Source: Lonicera japonica | Taxonomy: Eukaryota; Streptophyta; Magnoliopsida; Dipsacales; Caprifoliaceae | NCBI GenBank assembly: GCA_021464415.1 | Contig: CM038467.1 | Span: 8,325,411 to 8,389,410, forward strand | Direction of reading: 5' to 3' | DNA length: 64,000 nucleotides | In this document: positions 22,346 to 34,679 of the stretch, one piece after another | Position numbering within the stretch: position 1 is the first letter of the stretch | Layout of the letters: each line of letters begins with the position of its first letter | Notes under the pieces: model-generated | Told to the model about the DNA's origin: nothing | The model's database searches: none | What the model saw: the letters and a program-made list of their open reading frames with translations, nothing else | Program-made: the position numbers and the translations under genes

Positions 22346-24236
22346 AGAGAGTTTTTTAACGTTTTCGATTTGGTATATGTAGTGATAGTTGTCCCACTTT
22401 CTTGGGAAGGATGGGTCCCTCTTGAAACGGCGGCCTCATTCATAACATTTTTTAAAGTTGCGGTTTGAGAGGTGGACTCAGATATTAATATCAATATTGA
22501 TATCGATTTTGACAATATGTATTGATTCATTATTTAAAAAGTCTTAAAAAATTACAAAAAAAAAGTATAATTTTTTTTAAAGCACAAAATTAATAAGACG
22601 AATCAATTAGATAAGTATAGTATCATTATTTAGTATGAATTACATAGTCTATATTAAAATACCAATATTTATCGCACTTAGTAATATAATTTAAAATTAT
22701 AGTTCAATAAATAGATAACAACACAATCTTATGAGGTACAAATATCTCAAATATAAGTCAATTAGGCCTACAATAACAATATGAATTATACTCAATATCA
22801 TTACTCTAGGACTCCAATGATGAGAAATAAGAATACGAATGAAGTTGAGAATTAACACTTGTGGGGTAAAGATGAGATGAGTGGCTAGATGACTCATCAA
22901 GATTAAGCTAATTTAATTAATTAACGATTAACAAATTACTTTGAAACAAATCAACAAAAAAAAATTTATAGTTAACAATTTAATTAAGTAAAGATTAACA
23001 AATTACTTTGTAACAAATCAATATTTTTTTTAATAATTGTCAATTTAATTAAGCAAAGATTAACAAATTATTTTGGAACAAATCAACATTTTTTTTTAAT
23101 AGTACCAAGTTAACTCGGTGAAATATCATTGAAATATTGCAAAATATTGGCGAATCGGTACAGTTTTAGTGAAATACATCGATTCAATGAAATATCAGTA
23201 TTTACACATATCGTATCATGACTACCTTTATTCTAACTTGGTATCGGCCATATCGTATCGGTATTGGCCAATATTTTGAACCATATCTCTAGTGGTTTTG
23301 AGTTGATCAGTCCTCTCATTTTATTTTGGGGTTTGACTTGACATTCCTATTTGAATATAAATAATTTTCATTATATGCAATTTCCTAAATTTTGATGTTG
23401 TCTAATTAGTGTGAGAATCGATCGGTTTAGTTTAATAATTACCATATTTTAAAACTTAATTATCATGTTAGATAATTTTGGCTTTTGATAATTTTGGCTT
23501 CGATTTTTGAAAACATGAAACCAAAATAATACCATGCAATTTTTTAGAATTTTTGGGTTTTTTCTATATTTTTATTTTTGGTATATTTTTTATACTTGCC
23601 TATTTTGGTTTTTCGATTTATATAGTTAATATTATTTATAGCATGTGTTTTTCTCAATGCAAATAATACAAATATATTATTACATATCTTTACATATGTA
23701 TTATAATGACTTCATTAACATAAAAGCATTAAAATATACAAAATTTAGAACGAATAAGATACAAAATTTAAGAATTAGACAATAAGTGTATTAATAATCT
23801 TATAATATCTCGTGTGTCCTTTTAGATAAACTTATAATCACACATATAACATTTTCCTTCTCTTTATGACATGCATATCTATATCTATATACATAAGAAT
23901 AATTAAATATTAAGTTTCCTGCACAACAAATTAGGAGAAAGAAATGACATTTCACGTCATTTTATGACTAGTACCTTTATGATTTACCTTAATTTATATT
24001 ACTTGTAGGACGACTTGCACTTAAGTTCAATAGCACGTAATATTTTTGCTGTGTTATTTTCATTAATGCCCTTTTAAAAAAAAAAATTATATGTTTACCA
24101 TTTTTTTGAGTGTCACAAAAGTTATATGTTGCATAAACAAACTAGAGCTTAAACTCTCTTGAAAAAGAAAAAGTGGAAAAAACAAAACTAAAGATTAAAC
24201 TAAGGTTTGGTTAGTATAACTTTAGTTGAGGACCAA
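22346..24236. other. Intergenic with a three-copy tandem repeat
   Basis: There is no gene. 22927-23100 carries three diverged copies of a unit of about 65 bp built around GATTAACAAATTACTTTG and ACAAATCAA. 23100-23290 contains CGGTA/TATCGG motifs that look like a worn transposon end, but no matching second end was found. The rest is AT-rich. Confidence 0.55.
22920..23100. repeat. Tandem repeat, about 65-bp unit, three copies
   Basis: GATTAACAAATTACTTTG occurs near 22927 and 22993, with a variant near 23058. Each copy is followed by an ACAAATCAA word, a poly-A or poly-T run, and then TTTAATTAA. Confidence 0.8.
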
Positions 24237-24245
24237 AAAATTAAA

Positions 24246-25747
24246 GGGAAATTTTGACTTTGCACCCTATGTTTTATTCCCTAATTTGAGTTTCCACCCT
24301 ACATTTTTTTTTTGAGTTTCCACCCCTCCGTTAGTAGCTTCAGTTAGTTAATGTTAAGACACATTTTTCTTGACTAAAATACACTTATAGCTTTTCAACC
24401 TATATTTAATTTTTATTTATATTTCCACCCCACATTTAAAAAGATAATATAGAGATGGTCATCAATAAAATGTGTTATATTTATGCATGTCTACACAAGA
24501 AAATGTATTACAAGACATGTGTATAAGAATTGATTTAGCAAAGTAAGCGGACAATTGCCTTCGAAAGATGTGATAATTCTTAGTACTATATTATTACTTA
24601 ACTAAAAAAATGGTGAGACCCAGCCTCTCTTCCCTTCTTTCTCTACCTTTGAAGTTCTATATTTCTTTTTCTTTTATCCCATTTTCCTTCCATGGAGGAT
24701 TTACAATTGTTCTTGAACCATAACAATAAACCTAACCTCTTACCTTCTCCCTTGCATTTCATATTGATTGTTCACTTATAGATTAAACTGATAGAGAGAG
24801 AAAATGGGTTAATGATGGCAATAGTTTTCTTTTTCTAAGGAAAATAGTATTCTAAATTTCATTTTCAAAAAAGCTATAAGGACTTGTACTCATGAATTCA
24901 AGAATTTTTACGAAGTCTAAGAGAGGCAATCTCTAACTCAGTTTTAACTCTTTTATAATTAACTCAATAGAAACTCTTAGGTTTTAGTGGATGGACAAGA
25001 TTTGTTCGACTTTATCATGTAGAGTGATTCCCATGCTTCAAAGGAATCTAATATGTATTTACGAATTTTGTAACACGTATAAAGTTATCATTCACTCTCA
25101 TTGTAATGTTTGCATTTTATTAATGCTATATCATTTTTGATTTCAAAGAATTAAATGTATTTACGTATTAATATTTTAAAGGAATTCAACAGCCCCCTCC
25201 CCCCCCTCCTCCCCAAATTCTTTTTTTGAAAAATATTAAAGCCGTGGCTCAATATAAAATGTTAATATTAATTATAACAACAAAAATAGCAATATTTACT
25301 ACTATAAATTGCATTTAATAGCGAAACTTTTAAAAGTAAACAAATACGTGATAGCACGAAATATAACCACAAAAATCTATTTTTTTTTACGGTATAGGTA
25401 ATACATATTGCCAACCTCCATAGAAAAATTCTTGAATCCGCCCCTGTGTGCGTACACATGCATAAATATAACGTATTATACTGAAATATGGTTGTAGTAA
25501 TATATTTTTAAACTACAATGATGACTCTCTTTATATTATCTTTTAACATGCGGGATAAAAGCACAATTAGAAATTAAACATAGGGTTAAAAGCCACATGA
25601 TCATTTTGGCCAAGAAAAAAATGACTTAACATCAATTAACGGAAGTCACGAAGACACCAACAGCAAGGTGAAAAGTCAAAAAAAGTAAAATGTGGGGTGG
25701 AAACTCAAATTATTGATAAAACATGGGGTGCAAAGTCAAAATTTCCC
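24246..25747. mobile_element. MULE-like long-TIR element, perfect 9-bp TSD
   Basis: The left end GGGAAATTTTGACTTTGCAC is mirrored by the right end GTGCAAAGTCAAAATTTCCC. Inverted similarity continues inward over roughly 150 bp (AATTTGAGTTTCCACCC; TGTTAAG followed by a TTTTTCTTG-like word). The 9-bp sequence AAAATTAAA lies directly outside both ends (24237-24245 and 25748-25756). Long TIRs with a 9-bp duplication are the hallmark of Mutator-like elements. It is 1,502 bp and codes for no transposase. Around 25200-25450 it contains a CC-rich run and a segment ending GAATCCGCCCCTG, which looks like the end of a nested hAT-type element. Confidence 0.9.
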
Positions 25748-25834
25748 AAAATTAAAGAGTATAAACTTTAAAAATATATTTAAAGTACGCGTATTTTTGA
25801 TGATCCAACTACATTTATATGGTGCGCTCCCTCT

Positions 25835-25998
25835 CGACTATTCGCAGAGTGGGAGTTACATTAATATTATCAGCAAGATAGCAATAGCGCGTACTCAAAC
25901 ATAATCTTAGAACTGGCGACTATTCGCAGAAATGGGAGTTACATTAATATTATCAGGAAGACAACAATAGCGCGTACTCAAACATAATCTCAGAACCG
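25835..25998. repeat. Tandem duplication, 82-bp unit, two copies
   Basis: CGACTATTCGCAGA, GGGAGTTACATTAATATTAT, AGCGCGTACTCAAACATAAT and AGAAC.GG appear in order starting at 25835 and again at 25917. Only a handful of substitutions separate the copies, so the duplication is fairly recent. It lies between the MULE-like element and the 3' end of malate synthase. Confidence 0.9.
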
Positions 25999-26671
25999 GA
26001 ACACAATATAAACATGGCCTCTCTAAGTTGATTATGTTTTATACAGGTCCCTACATCAATAATATACTTGTTCAAATCATCCACGATCCCCCTACAGGGC
26101 TAGATATTTCTGCTTCTGTGAGTTGAGTTATATTCACTGATAGTCATATGTTTTCCTATTTATCTCGATCATACACGTCAGGTTTTCCGGCCTCATCTGC
26201 CTTGTATCCTCTTTCTTTTGTTCCTTTTTTTTTCTTTTCTTCTGAGTCACTTTCTTGTTTAATTACTTTTTTGAACCAATTCTTCCTTAAAACATAAGCA
26301 TAAAGATTTTTTTCTACGCATTCATGTTGACAAGTTTTGTTTGGATTTAATGTTAATATTTGTCTAGTTGACATTCAAATTGGTCCATGGCCTTAAAAGG
26401 TTTAGGGGGAGTTGTCTTTTCTTTAAAATCTGAAGCAAATAATGACGTTCTATATGGTATCCAAGCGAAAAATAAGACATTCATTGAATTCATTTGTACT
26501 ACTACATTCAGAAGTAAAAACATCATCAGAGCTAGGAAAATGAAGAGCACCTATTATTTTCGTAGTAGTAGTAGTCATAGAGTACTCATAGAACAACACA
26601 AAGCTTATAAATTATAACTCATAATATAACTAGAGTTTGAAGAACAGGTTTATCTCATCAATAACATCTGT
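25999..26671. other. 3' flank of malate synthase
   Basis: This AT-rich stretch downstream of the minus-strand malate synthase stop codon (26672-26674) probably includes its 3' UTR. No other gene is recognised; the small open frames have no family resemblance. Confidence 0.5.
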
Positions 26672-29600
26672 TTAGAGCTTAGATGATCCCTTGGGATAAT
26701 GGATGACAATATGATTATAGGCATCCAAGGTCACGAAATCATCCAGTGTTTTAGTAATGCACTGTCGAGTGAACATCTTACAAGCCTCCTTATACATTCC
26801 CTTCTTGAACTTTTCCTTTCCAACCTCTCTCTCAATCCTAGCCATCTCTTCTTCAACCACTCTCCCAAACAGGTCCAAGTTCACCTTCACCCCGAGGCCA
26901 TCACCATCCAATTCCACCCCATATTTCAACCATTGCCAGTTCTGAACTCTGCTTATCTCCGCTGTAGCAGCATCCTCCATGAGGTTGTAAAGAGGAACCG
27001 AACCGGTTCCAGTGAGCCACGCTGCTAAGTACTGGATCCCAACACGGGTGTTCAGACGAAGACCTTCCATGGTTCGGACCCCTTTGGGGATCTCTAATAG
27101 ATCTTCTTCGGTTATGTTTGCTGCGTCTTCTCTCTTCATGGTTTGGATTAAATTACGGAAATTGCCCATGTTGTTGGTGAAGACTTCCATGATGGCTGGA
27201 ATCAACCCAGGATGAGCCGCCCACGTGCCATCGTGCCCTGCCTTAACCTCTCTCAGCTTATCCTTCCTCACTAATTCCAGTGCTGCCTCATTCGCAACTG
27301 GATCATCCCTTATTGGAATTTGAGCTGCCTGATTAATCATAAAGAGTTGAGTCTTGTTAAAATTATTACACAATTAAAAAACATATTTCTGCCCAGTGAT
27401 TGGGGTTGTGCGGAAAATCGATTGGACCAACAACACTGAAGGGACTGGCACACTCTTTTTATAGCCCACGGTCCGGTCTAAAAGTTTTAAGATCAGTCTG
27501 GTCTTCAGTTTGTGAAAAATAAAAACTCGACCTGACTATACTGCCTCAAACCTCTTATTCCTTTGTTTGTTTGTTTTTTTGTAGATAGGTTCTTTTATGT
27601 ATATTCTATTTTTGGCATTGTATTCTAATATATTACATACCCTTTTTAGCAAACTATAGCATACTTTCTTTTTAGGCATAGTTTTCTAAAGTGGTCCCAG
27701 AACTTATGCGTTAGAATGCTAAATTAAGCCCAAATGTTGATGGTCCAGGCCAACCTGGCAGTCCGACCGGACCAACCATGTGGAAACTGAAGCGGTACTG
27801 GCCGGTCTGAATCCCATAAATCGGATCGACCATGTTCCTAGGGTCTGAAATATGTTTCAAAAACCAGACCAGCTGGACTTGTGCAGACCCCTGCTAGTGA
27901 TGGATAAGATAAGATGAATTATGTACCATGCCTCCCATGGCATGCACACCACGCCTGTGGCAGGTCCTGATGAGGAGATCAGAGTAACTTCTCATGAAGT
28001 GCTGGTTCATGCTGACTAGAACCCTGTCAGGTAGTAGGCGGTCAGGGTGAGCCTGGAAGGTCTTTACATAGCTAAAAATGTAATCCCATCTACCGCAATT
28101 CAAACCAACAGAGTGATCCCTTAGCTCGTAGAGTATTTCATCCATTTGAAATACGGCTGGTAGGGTTTCAATCAGCACAGTAGCTCTAATGCTTCCCTTT
28201 TCTATTCCGGCCATTCTCTCTGCTCTCTCAAACACGTTATTCCATATCCTAGCTTCCCTGCCAAAATATAGACCATCTATTAAATTCCACAACTCACTAA
28301 TATTTGTTTTTGAAATAGTTAAACACTTTTTAACTAAGGAATAAGTGCATACCTTGAATGTTCCATTTTTGGGAGATAGAAAAAAGGTCCAAAACCTGCA
28401 CCTTGGTTCCGTCGAAATGCTGCATAGTTGTGGTAGAAGTAAAGGCCAAAGTCAACAAGGCAACCAGTTGCAGGTTGTCCATCAACGAAGATGTGGGCTT
28501 CTGGTAGGTGCCAGCCTCTTGGGCGGACAAAAAGCTTAGAGGTCTGATCATTGAGCCTGTAAACTTTGTTCCTAGCCTTGTCACTGTAAGTTATAGACCC
28601 ATCGACAGCATCCTTCAAGTTAACTTGCCCCCTCATAAGATTCTCCCAACTTGGTGACAGTGCATCTTCAAAATCAGCCTACATAAATATGGTCAAAAGA
28701 AACTATTTTCATTTTCATTTTATTTTTTGGGAGTGTATGATGAGTTAGAATACCGTAAATAATTAAATATTAAGTCTTGCTGATGCTTTGCATCATTATG
28801 TGCACAGAACGTAAGCTTCTTTACTTAGTTGTTTTTTGCTAGTTATGCAAAACTATATATTAACTTAATTGAATGTTTATGTTCCAAAGGCCCACTCTCG
28901 TTTCTTTATGTCCTCCATTGAGTTCAACATTTTATTGCTCTCATCTTATTTCTAGGTGACACTGAGAATTCCCCTTTGATAGGAGACAAGGTGTAAAGGA
29001 TTCAATCACATGGTTAAATCCACAAGCACGTAGAAAAGTACTTGTGGTTTTTTGTTTGCGAAGGAGAGGGATTTACTCTGTACTGGCACGTATTGTATTC
29101 AGATTCAGGGTATCTAAAAAGTAACTGAGCTTTTAGGTGAATTTATTTTGAAGCCCGATCAATTTTTAAAAAGGAGAGAAGATGGACTTGGTATTTAATT
29201 TCGTTTGGTTTGCGGATTTGAGAACTCAAGAAATGAAAAATTCTGAAAATACTTTATTGAGTATGGGAAAAATTATTCCACTCAGACCTCGTAGGATTGA
29301 TTTCTCTTACGATTTCCTTACATTTATTACAAAAGTTTTGAACAACAATACTCCTATCTAAATATGCTATTGCTAAATTTACCCATTAAAATACAAGAGT
29401 AATGATACAAGGGTATTATTAAAATATTGATATATTTTTACTTTCATTTTATGTACTAACCAAACACCAAAAAGGAAATCAAATGATATTTCCTGAATAC
29501 TTTTCATGTTTTACCAAACACAGGAAATGAAACATGACTGGAACTTTAGTTTTCGACCCTAATAGGAAAGACAATGGAATTGGTTTCCCTTCCGTTAGGC

Positions 29601-30752
29601 CTAAATGCAACTCTAGGCTAAATACTATGTTGGCTAGGAGCAGATTGGGTAGTATGAGCATAATATTTAAGATTGTAGGGGTTAACATAAAGATTGTTCG
29701 ATAAAGATTCTGAAAGTAGCATGATTCATCTTGTAAATATAAGAACATACGTGCCCTTCTCAGGTTGTCCTTAAGTTATTTAAGTAATACCCATTTCGAA
29801 GGGTAAAAGAGTTTTTTTTATAAAACTTTGCGAAGATGATTTACTCATTAACACCGATAAAGAATATCATTTCCACTAAATTTCATTAAAAAATTCAACA
29901 AAAAAGTAGGATAACTAAATAGTTTGATATATATGCGCATTCCTAGCTATTGAAATTTTAAATATTTAATTAACCAAAAAAAGAATTTTTTTGATAAAAT
30001 TCGGTGGAGATGATCTACTCGTTATAAAGATCATCTCCACCAATTTTTATCATTTGTTCATCTTTGAAATGAACAATTCTTAAATTAGTTAAATTCAGGT
30101 TTACCATTACCAACTCTAGTCATATGAGGTTGACTAAATGTACAAACTTTATATTTCCACACATGTAAATATTAATATTATTGATTTGAGGTTGCATTTT
30201 AATTTGGCGAAGACCGTAATTAGCATACAAGAGTATAACTTTATTAACAATAAATAATAAAGCAAGTGCTTCTAAAGAAGACATGTCGACTTCATGAGAA
30301 TGTAAGAAATGTGACACAACCTTTTATTACTATTATTCAACCAAAGCACTACTAACCATGAAAACTTTGGCACCAGAGTTGAGAGCATTAATGATCATCT
30401 TCCGTTCCACCGGACCAGTAATCTCCACCCTCCGATCAGCAACCGCTGGTGGCACCCCCCCACACACCCACTCACTTTCCCTCACACACTTAGTTGCGGG
30501 ATCAAACCCTGGCAAACCACCATTATTATACCTCATCTTCGCCTCCTTTCTACACTCCATCGCGTACTTAATGTGGTTCCTAAACTCCCTTTGCAATTCA
30601 GCAACAAATTGCAAAGCATCCTTACTAAGAATCTTAGCAAACTCTTCATCGTACCGTCCCCTAATGTCTACTCCCTCGGGAACATCATAACCAATGCCCA
30701 TCTTTCTTGCCATAGGCGCCGAGTAACCATAAGAAGCCCCAAGGCCAGCCAT
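26672..30752 (-). CDS. MLS: Malate synthase, glyoxysomal
   Basis: Malate synthase condenses glyoxylate and acetyl-CoA to malate in the glyoxylate cycle, which lets seedlings convert stored oil to sugar in glyoxysomes. Four minus-strand exons join in phase: 30357-30752, 28353-28678, 27927-28257 and 26672-27328, giving 569 residues, the usual plant length. Visible signatures are [86 protein letters not shown] and [11 protein letters not shown], which carries the family's catalytic acid. The protein ends in SKL, the canonical type 1 peroxisomal import signal. No disabling change was seen and it appears functional. Intron 1 (1.7 kb) contains a decayed MITE and intron 3 an hAT-like insertion. Confidence 0.97.
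27401..27893. mobile_element. hAT-like insertion in malate synthase intron 3
   Basis: The left end TGGGGTTGTGC is imperfectly inverted in the right end GCAGACCCCTG. Flanking octamers CCAGTGAT (27393-27400) and CTAGTGAT (27894-27901) match at 7 of 8 positions, consistent with an hAT duplication. Subterminal GGACC, GGTCC and CCGGTC words recur in both orientations. It has no coding capacity and fills most of the 598-bp intron without touching the splice sites. Confidence 0.65.
29197..29603. mobile_element. Decayed Tourist-like MITE in malate synthase intron 1
   Basis: The left part TTTCGTTTGGTTTGCGG and internal words (ACAATACTCCTATCTAAATA, TTTTCATGTTTTACCAAACA, GGAATTGGTTTCCCTTCC) match the MITEs at 2636-2957 and 33944-34246. 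The right terminus is eroded and only CCGTTAGGCC remains. An extra AT-rich stretch in the centre makes it longer than its relatives. Confidence 0.65.
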
Positions 30753-30839
30753 ATTTTGTGCTAATAAAAATAAGCGTTATTTGTTTTTTTTTTTTGGGTC
30801 GAGTTATGGTGGTGTTCTTTTTGTAAGAAAGTACATGGT

Positions 30840-30849
30840 AATATATAAA
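30840..30849 (-). promoter_or_regulatory. Candidate TATA box of malate synthase
   Basis: TTTATATATT reads on the minus strand 87-97 bases before the malate synthase ATG at 30752, a normal spacing for a short plant 5' UTR. The call rests on motif and position only. Confidence 0.55.
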
Positions 30850-30859
30850 GGGGCGAGTG

Positions 30860-31267
30860 GATAGGGACTGGGAGTGTAATGGTGGTGGCTTTATGTGCGC
30901 AAGGAGATAGAAGAGTGACGATGGGTTCTTGATAAGAGGAGAGACGGGGGGGAGTTGGTTTTTGAAATTTGGGCCTGCCTCGGGAGGTGAAGTCTGTTTG
31001 GATATGGCTGGCTATCTCTAATTTAATTGATAACCTCTTTCTTTTTTTTTTATGTTAGACGTGTTCGGATCAATTTACACAATTACACATACTTTAACTA
31101 ATTTCTTCCGATAAGAGTACCAATTACTAACCACTAAAAGTTTTGCATTTGTTAAGACTTCGTTCTAAAAAATTCCTAGTCTAGCCCAGTTTTTTCAAAC
31201 CCAAGTGACTAGTCACTAGGCTATTTTATAATAATTTAATTTAAATAATCATTTGGTATTATTGTCC
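30860..31267. other. Malate synthase upstream region
   Basis: This is presumed promoter sequence of the minus-strand malate synthase gene. A less AT-rich block lies at 30850-31000. I could not identify specific regulatory motifs with confidence. No gene is present. Confidence 0.4.
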
Positions 31268-32316
31268 TAAGAGTGGCTTCAGGTATAATACCGTACCATA
31301 CAGAGTGTACCGTACTAAAAATTTGGTACACTAAAATTTATTACCATTGTTATACCAAATTTTCGGTATACCAAAATATTGGTATGGTACTATGGTACGA
31401 TACATTACCAAAAAATCAATTTTAAAAATAAAACTGAAAGTAGACGATCAAAAGTAAGCATTTTTTGCTAAAACAAAACAATTATGTTATTTTTTTTTGC
31501 CTTTAATTAAGTTTTTGCAATCAATTGTTTACAAAAACACTAAAGCATATATAAATATTATTGCTTCATAAATTATAATCAACATATACACATCTATCAA
31601 ATACTTAGAAGCAGAATGATTGAAAGTTTAACACGATTGAAAAAAATAAAAATAAAAATTTGATATTTAAAGTTTAATATGATTAGTCTTTGATTAATTA
31701 AGAGAAGCTGAATGATAGGTGGATATGAAAGAGAGACGAGAAATTAACCTCAAACGAGTCGAAGTAGGTTCGGTAAAATTGGAAAGGGCGGGAGTAGATG
31801 AAGCTATTGAAATTAGATATTGTGTATGATGGTGGTGGGGTGGTAGTGACGCATAGGTATTTAGCGGTCTCAGATCTAAAGAGAATAATAAAGGAAAATG
31901 TATAGAAGAAAGAGATAAGGGCGGCGTGTTTATGAGTGAGACCGTGAAACTTTAAGATAGTGTGAATGAAACCTTAGTTAGCTCAAATATGGACTCTTGA
32001 TTTAAATGTTATTAGTAAATATTGTGGTATATTAGTATTATTTTGGTATTTTATATTAAATTCTAAACAAAATGCTATTTGGTATTAATGGTACAATTGG
32101 CATGATATGGTATGGTATACCATGGTACGTACCAAAATTTCGGTATGGTAAGGTATACCATTGATATTAATTTTTAATACCAATACCGTACCATATTATT
32201 TTGGTACAATACAGTACCAATCAGTATTGTACCATTACCAAAATTCAGTATACTTTGATAATGGTACAGTATGATACAGATTGGTATAGAAATAATGGTA
32301 TAAAAATCCACGCTTA
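31268..32316. mobile_element. hAT-like non-autonomous element rich in GGTAC/GTACC
   Basis: The element starts TAAGAGTGG and ends CCACGCTTA, a 9-bp TIR with one mismatch. The flanks TATTGTCC (31260-31267) and TTATTGCC (32317-32324) are alike if a one-base shift is allowed, close to an 8-bp duplication. Both subterminal regions (31280-31420 and 32090-32290) are packed with GGTATACC, GGTACC, ATGGTAC and similar words in both orientations. The 1,049-bp element shows no transposase, and its interior is AT-rich with no long open frame. Confidence 0.65.
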
Positions 32317-32324
32317 TTATTGCC

Positions 32325-33943
32325 TTTGAAGGGAGGGGGTTGATGTCTTTCGTGGTTTTGATGATTTGTGAAAAAAGATAGGTGTCTTACGGTGATGATG
32401 AGATGTTCAAACTCAATTCTTGTAAAGATTGTATCATTTTGTAATTTAATTTTTATTTAAAATGTGACGTATTTTTGTTAATTTTAAACAAAAAGATATC
32501 AAGGTGGTGTTGCAAAATATTATCCTATGTGCAGATAATTTTTAACAGAAATCACAAACAATTGAACTGTTAGACACAATCAAAAAAATTGGTCTTATGA
32601 ATCAAGCTAACAAAAAAAACATACGGTACAATATGAATACGTAAAAATATTTGGATTAGCAGCTACTCTGTTTATACACAATAAACAAATAGGGTATATA
32701 AATTTTGTCAATCCTGTTCAACCTTACTTGATGGATATATTATTTCCTACATCAATTGAAAAATATTATTTTGGCTCTCGCATAAATTCTGTGTCTGTTG
32801 TGTTTATTCATGCCCACTAATTAAACAAGCCCACTGGTTTATTTTTTTTGGATAAGACTTTTCAACTCGTTATTGATTTAATAAAAGAAGTTATATACAA
32901 ACCAAACCCCACCCCAGTCCCCCTCCAAAAAAAAAAAAAATGTATTTTCTTATTTCAAGTTAAGAGTTTAGTTTGATTTTTGCATTGATTTAAGAATATA
33001 TCATTTTTAAGAGTCGTGAGATTTGATAAATTAATTATGCATAAAAAAAGAATTAAATTTTAATTTTGGAAGAAAATAGAGAGCAAGTAGATTTAATTTC
33101 CAGTGGTCCTATTTCATGCTTGCTTGTTGCGAAAGGGGAGGCATTGATCCGAAACAAACATGCGGCTTTCTTAGACACTGGCCCAAAATTAATAAAAGTA
33201 GAAAAACTGGGCCACAAAATGGGCCATGATATTGATCCAGCTAAACGAAGACCCCCCTTAATCCGATAGGCTTGTCTAAAAACAACTTCTTCTTCTTCCT
33301 CTTTTTTAAATTATTATATATATCCTGTATATTTTCACAATTAAACTTACTTCATCTATCAAGAAATATTAACAATTAGATAATAGTTAAAATTTGGATT
33401 CATATTAGACGTTTTCATGAGCTTAATAATTAGATTATTATCCTAAAAATATATATTGAATTTGTAAATTGCGAATCAATAACTGCTTAAATTATTCTAA
33501 AAATATATATTAAATTTGTAGACAATGTTCCTTTTAGAGATATTGTTATTTTTCGAATGAAATTAGGAGATTTTATCATCAAAGAAATCCAACTTAACTA
33601 TAGTTTTAGAAAAGAAGTGTCAATGATCATCAGTTGTATTATGTTTTAGTTGAAAAGAAGTGTCAATGATCATCAGTTTTATTATTTTTTAGTTTATAAG
33701 TTTGATTCAAAATTTGGCTTAGGCTTTCTTCCCTTTTTCCTGTCGTACAAGATTTATTTATGAATTTGTTTTTTTTTGGGTCTGAATTGATTTAGGTTGA
33801 TTGATGTTAATAAAGCGGATGGTAACAAATATTTTTTCAGTTTTTTTTGAGAGAAATTTAATTTGGTTAGTTGGTCACTTTAAAGTTTGGCGAAATTTAT
33901 TGCACAGATATTATTGCGAGATCTTTAGTGTAATTATCCAATT
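32325..33943. other. Intergenic, no gene
   Basis: The plus-strand frame at 33066-33269 (67 codons) has no recognisable domain and I do not support it. A 43-bp tandem duplication lies at 33609-33694 (unit AAAAGAAGTGTCAATGATCA repeated). Otherwise the sequence is AT-rich. Confidence 0.55.
33609..33694. repeat. Tandem duplication, 43-bp unit, two copies
   Basis: AAAAGAAGTGTCAATGATCA followed by TCAGTT and TTTTAGTT occurs twice back to back with very few differences. Confidence 0.9.
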
Positions 33944-34246
33944 ATAAGGCTCGTTTGATTTACACATTTGATTTACTTTTCTTTGTTGGTTAAGCACAAA
34001 TTCTGGAAACCCTTTCTGACAGGAAAAAGTAAGGGGTAAAGTCATTCCTTTCAAAATACATGAAATTGATTTTTCCTTATGATTTTCTAACATTTATGAC
34101 AAAATTTTGGACAAACAATACTCCTATCTAAATACTTTTCATGCTTTACCAAATACAAGAAAATAAACTTATAGGAACTTTAATTTTCCACCTCTATGAA
34201 AAAGACAACATAATTGATTTCCCTTCCATGAACTAAACGAGGCCTT
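33944..34246. mobile_element. Tourist-like MITE, same family as 2636-2957
   Basis: The ends TAAGGCTCGTTTGATT and AACTAAACGAGGCCTTA form an imperfect TIR. Internal words match, in inverse orientation, the MITE at 2636-2957 (TGGAAGGGAAATCAAT-like end, ACAATACTCCTATCTAAATA, TTTTCATGCTTTACCAAA). The element is about 300 bp and non-coding. Terminal bases have diverged, so a clean duplication is not visible. Confidence 0.72.
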
Positions 34247-34679
34247 AAGTTTGGGTGTGTATTTAACTATATTATATGGGAATGGATATGACTGTCAATA
34301 GATCAAATTTATACTTGATCTATTTATGGAATGATATTTTAAATACGTATATTTAAATTTAATCACAACCCTAACTTACAAATTGGATATGGATATAGGT
34401 CGATCCGTTTACAATCAGACACACATTTATACTTGAATTTATCATTTTATAATTAATATATTTATAAAAAATAACTATAAATTAAAAACCATTAAATAAG
34501 TTTATTTTTATAAGAAATTTAATTGCCGCTAGGGTTAATTTTTATGTTAGTTTTATTATTTTATATATTTTCAAACTAATTATAACATAATTAAAATAAA
34601 AAAAAATGGATATAATCTGGACTAGATTTAATTCAAACAAATTTAGTTAAGAATCAATATTTTAGTAATCATTAAAAAA

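Noticed and set aside
26699..27215. Plus-strand open frames opposite malate synthase
   Set aside because: They are antisense shadows of the conserved malate synthase exon 4.
33066..33269. 67-codon plus-strand open frame
   Set aside because: It has no family resemblance, no promoter or splice context, and a length expected by chance.
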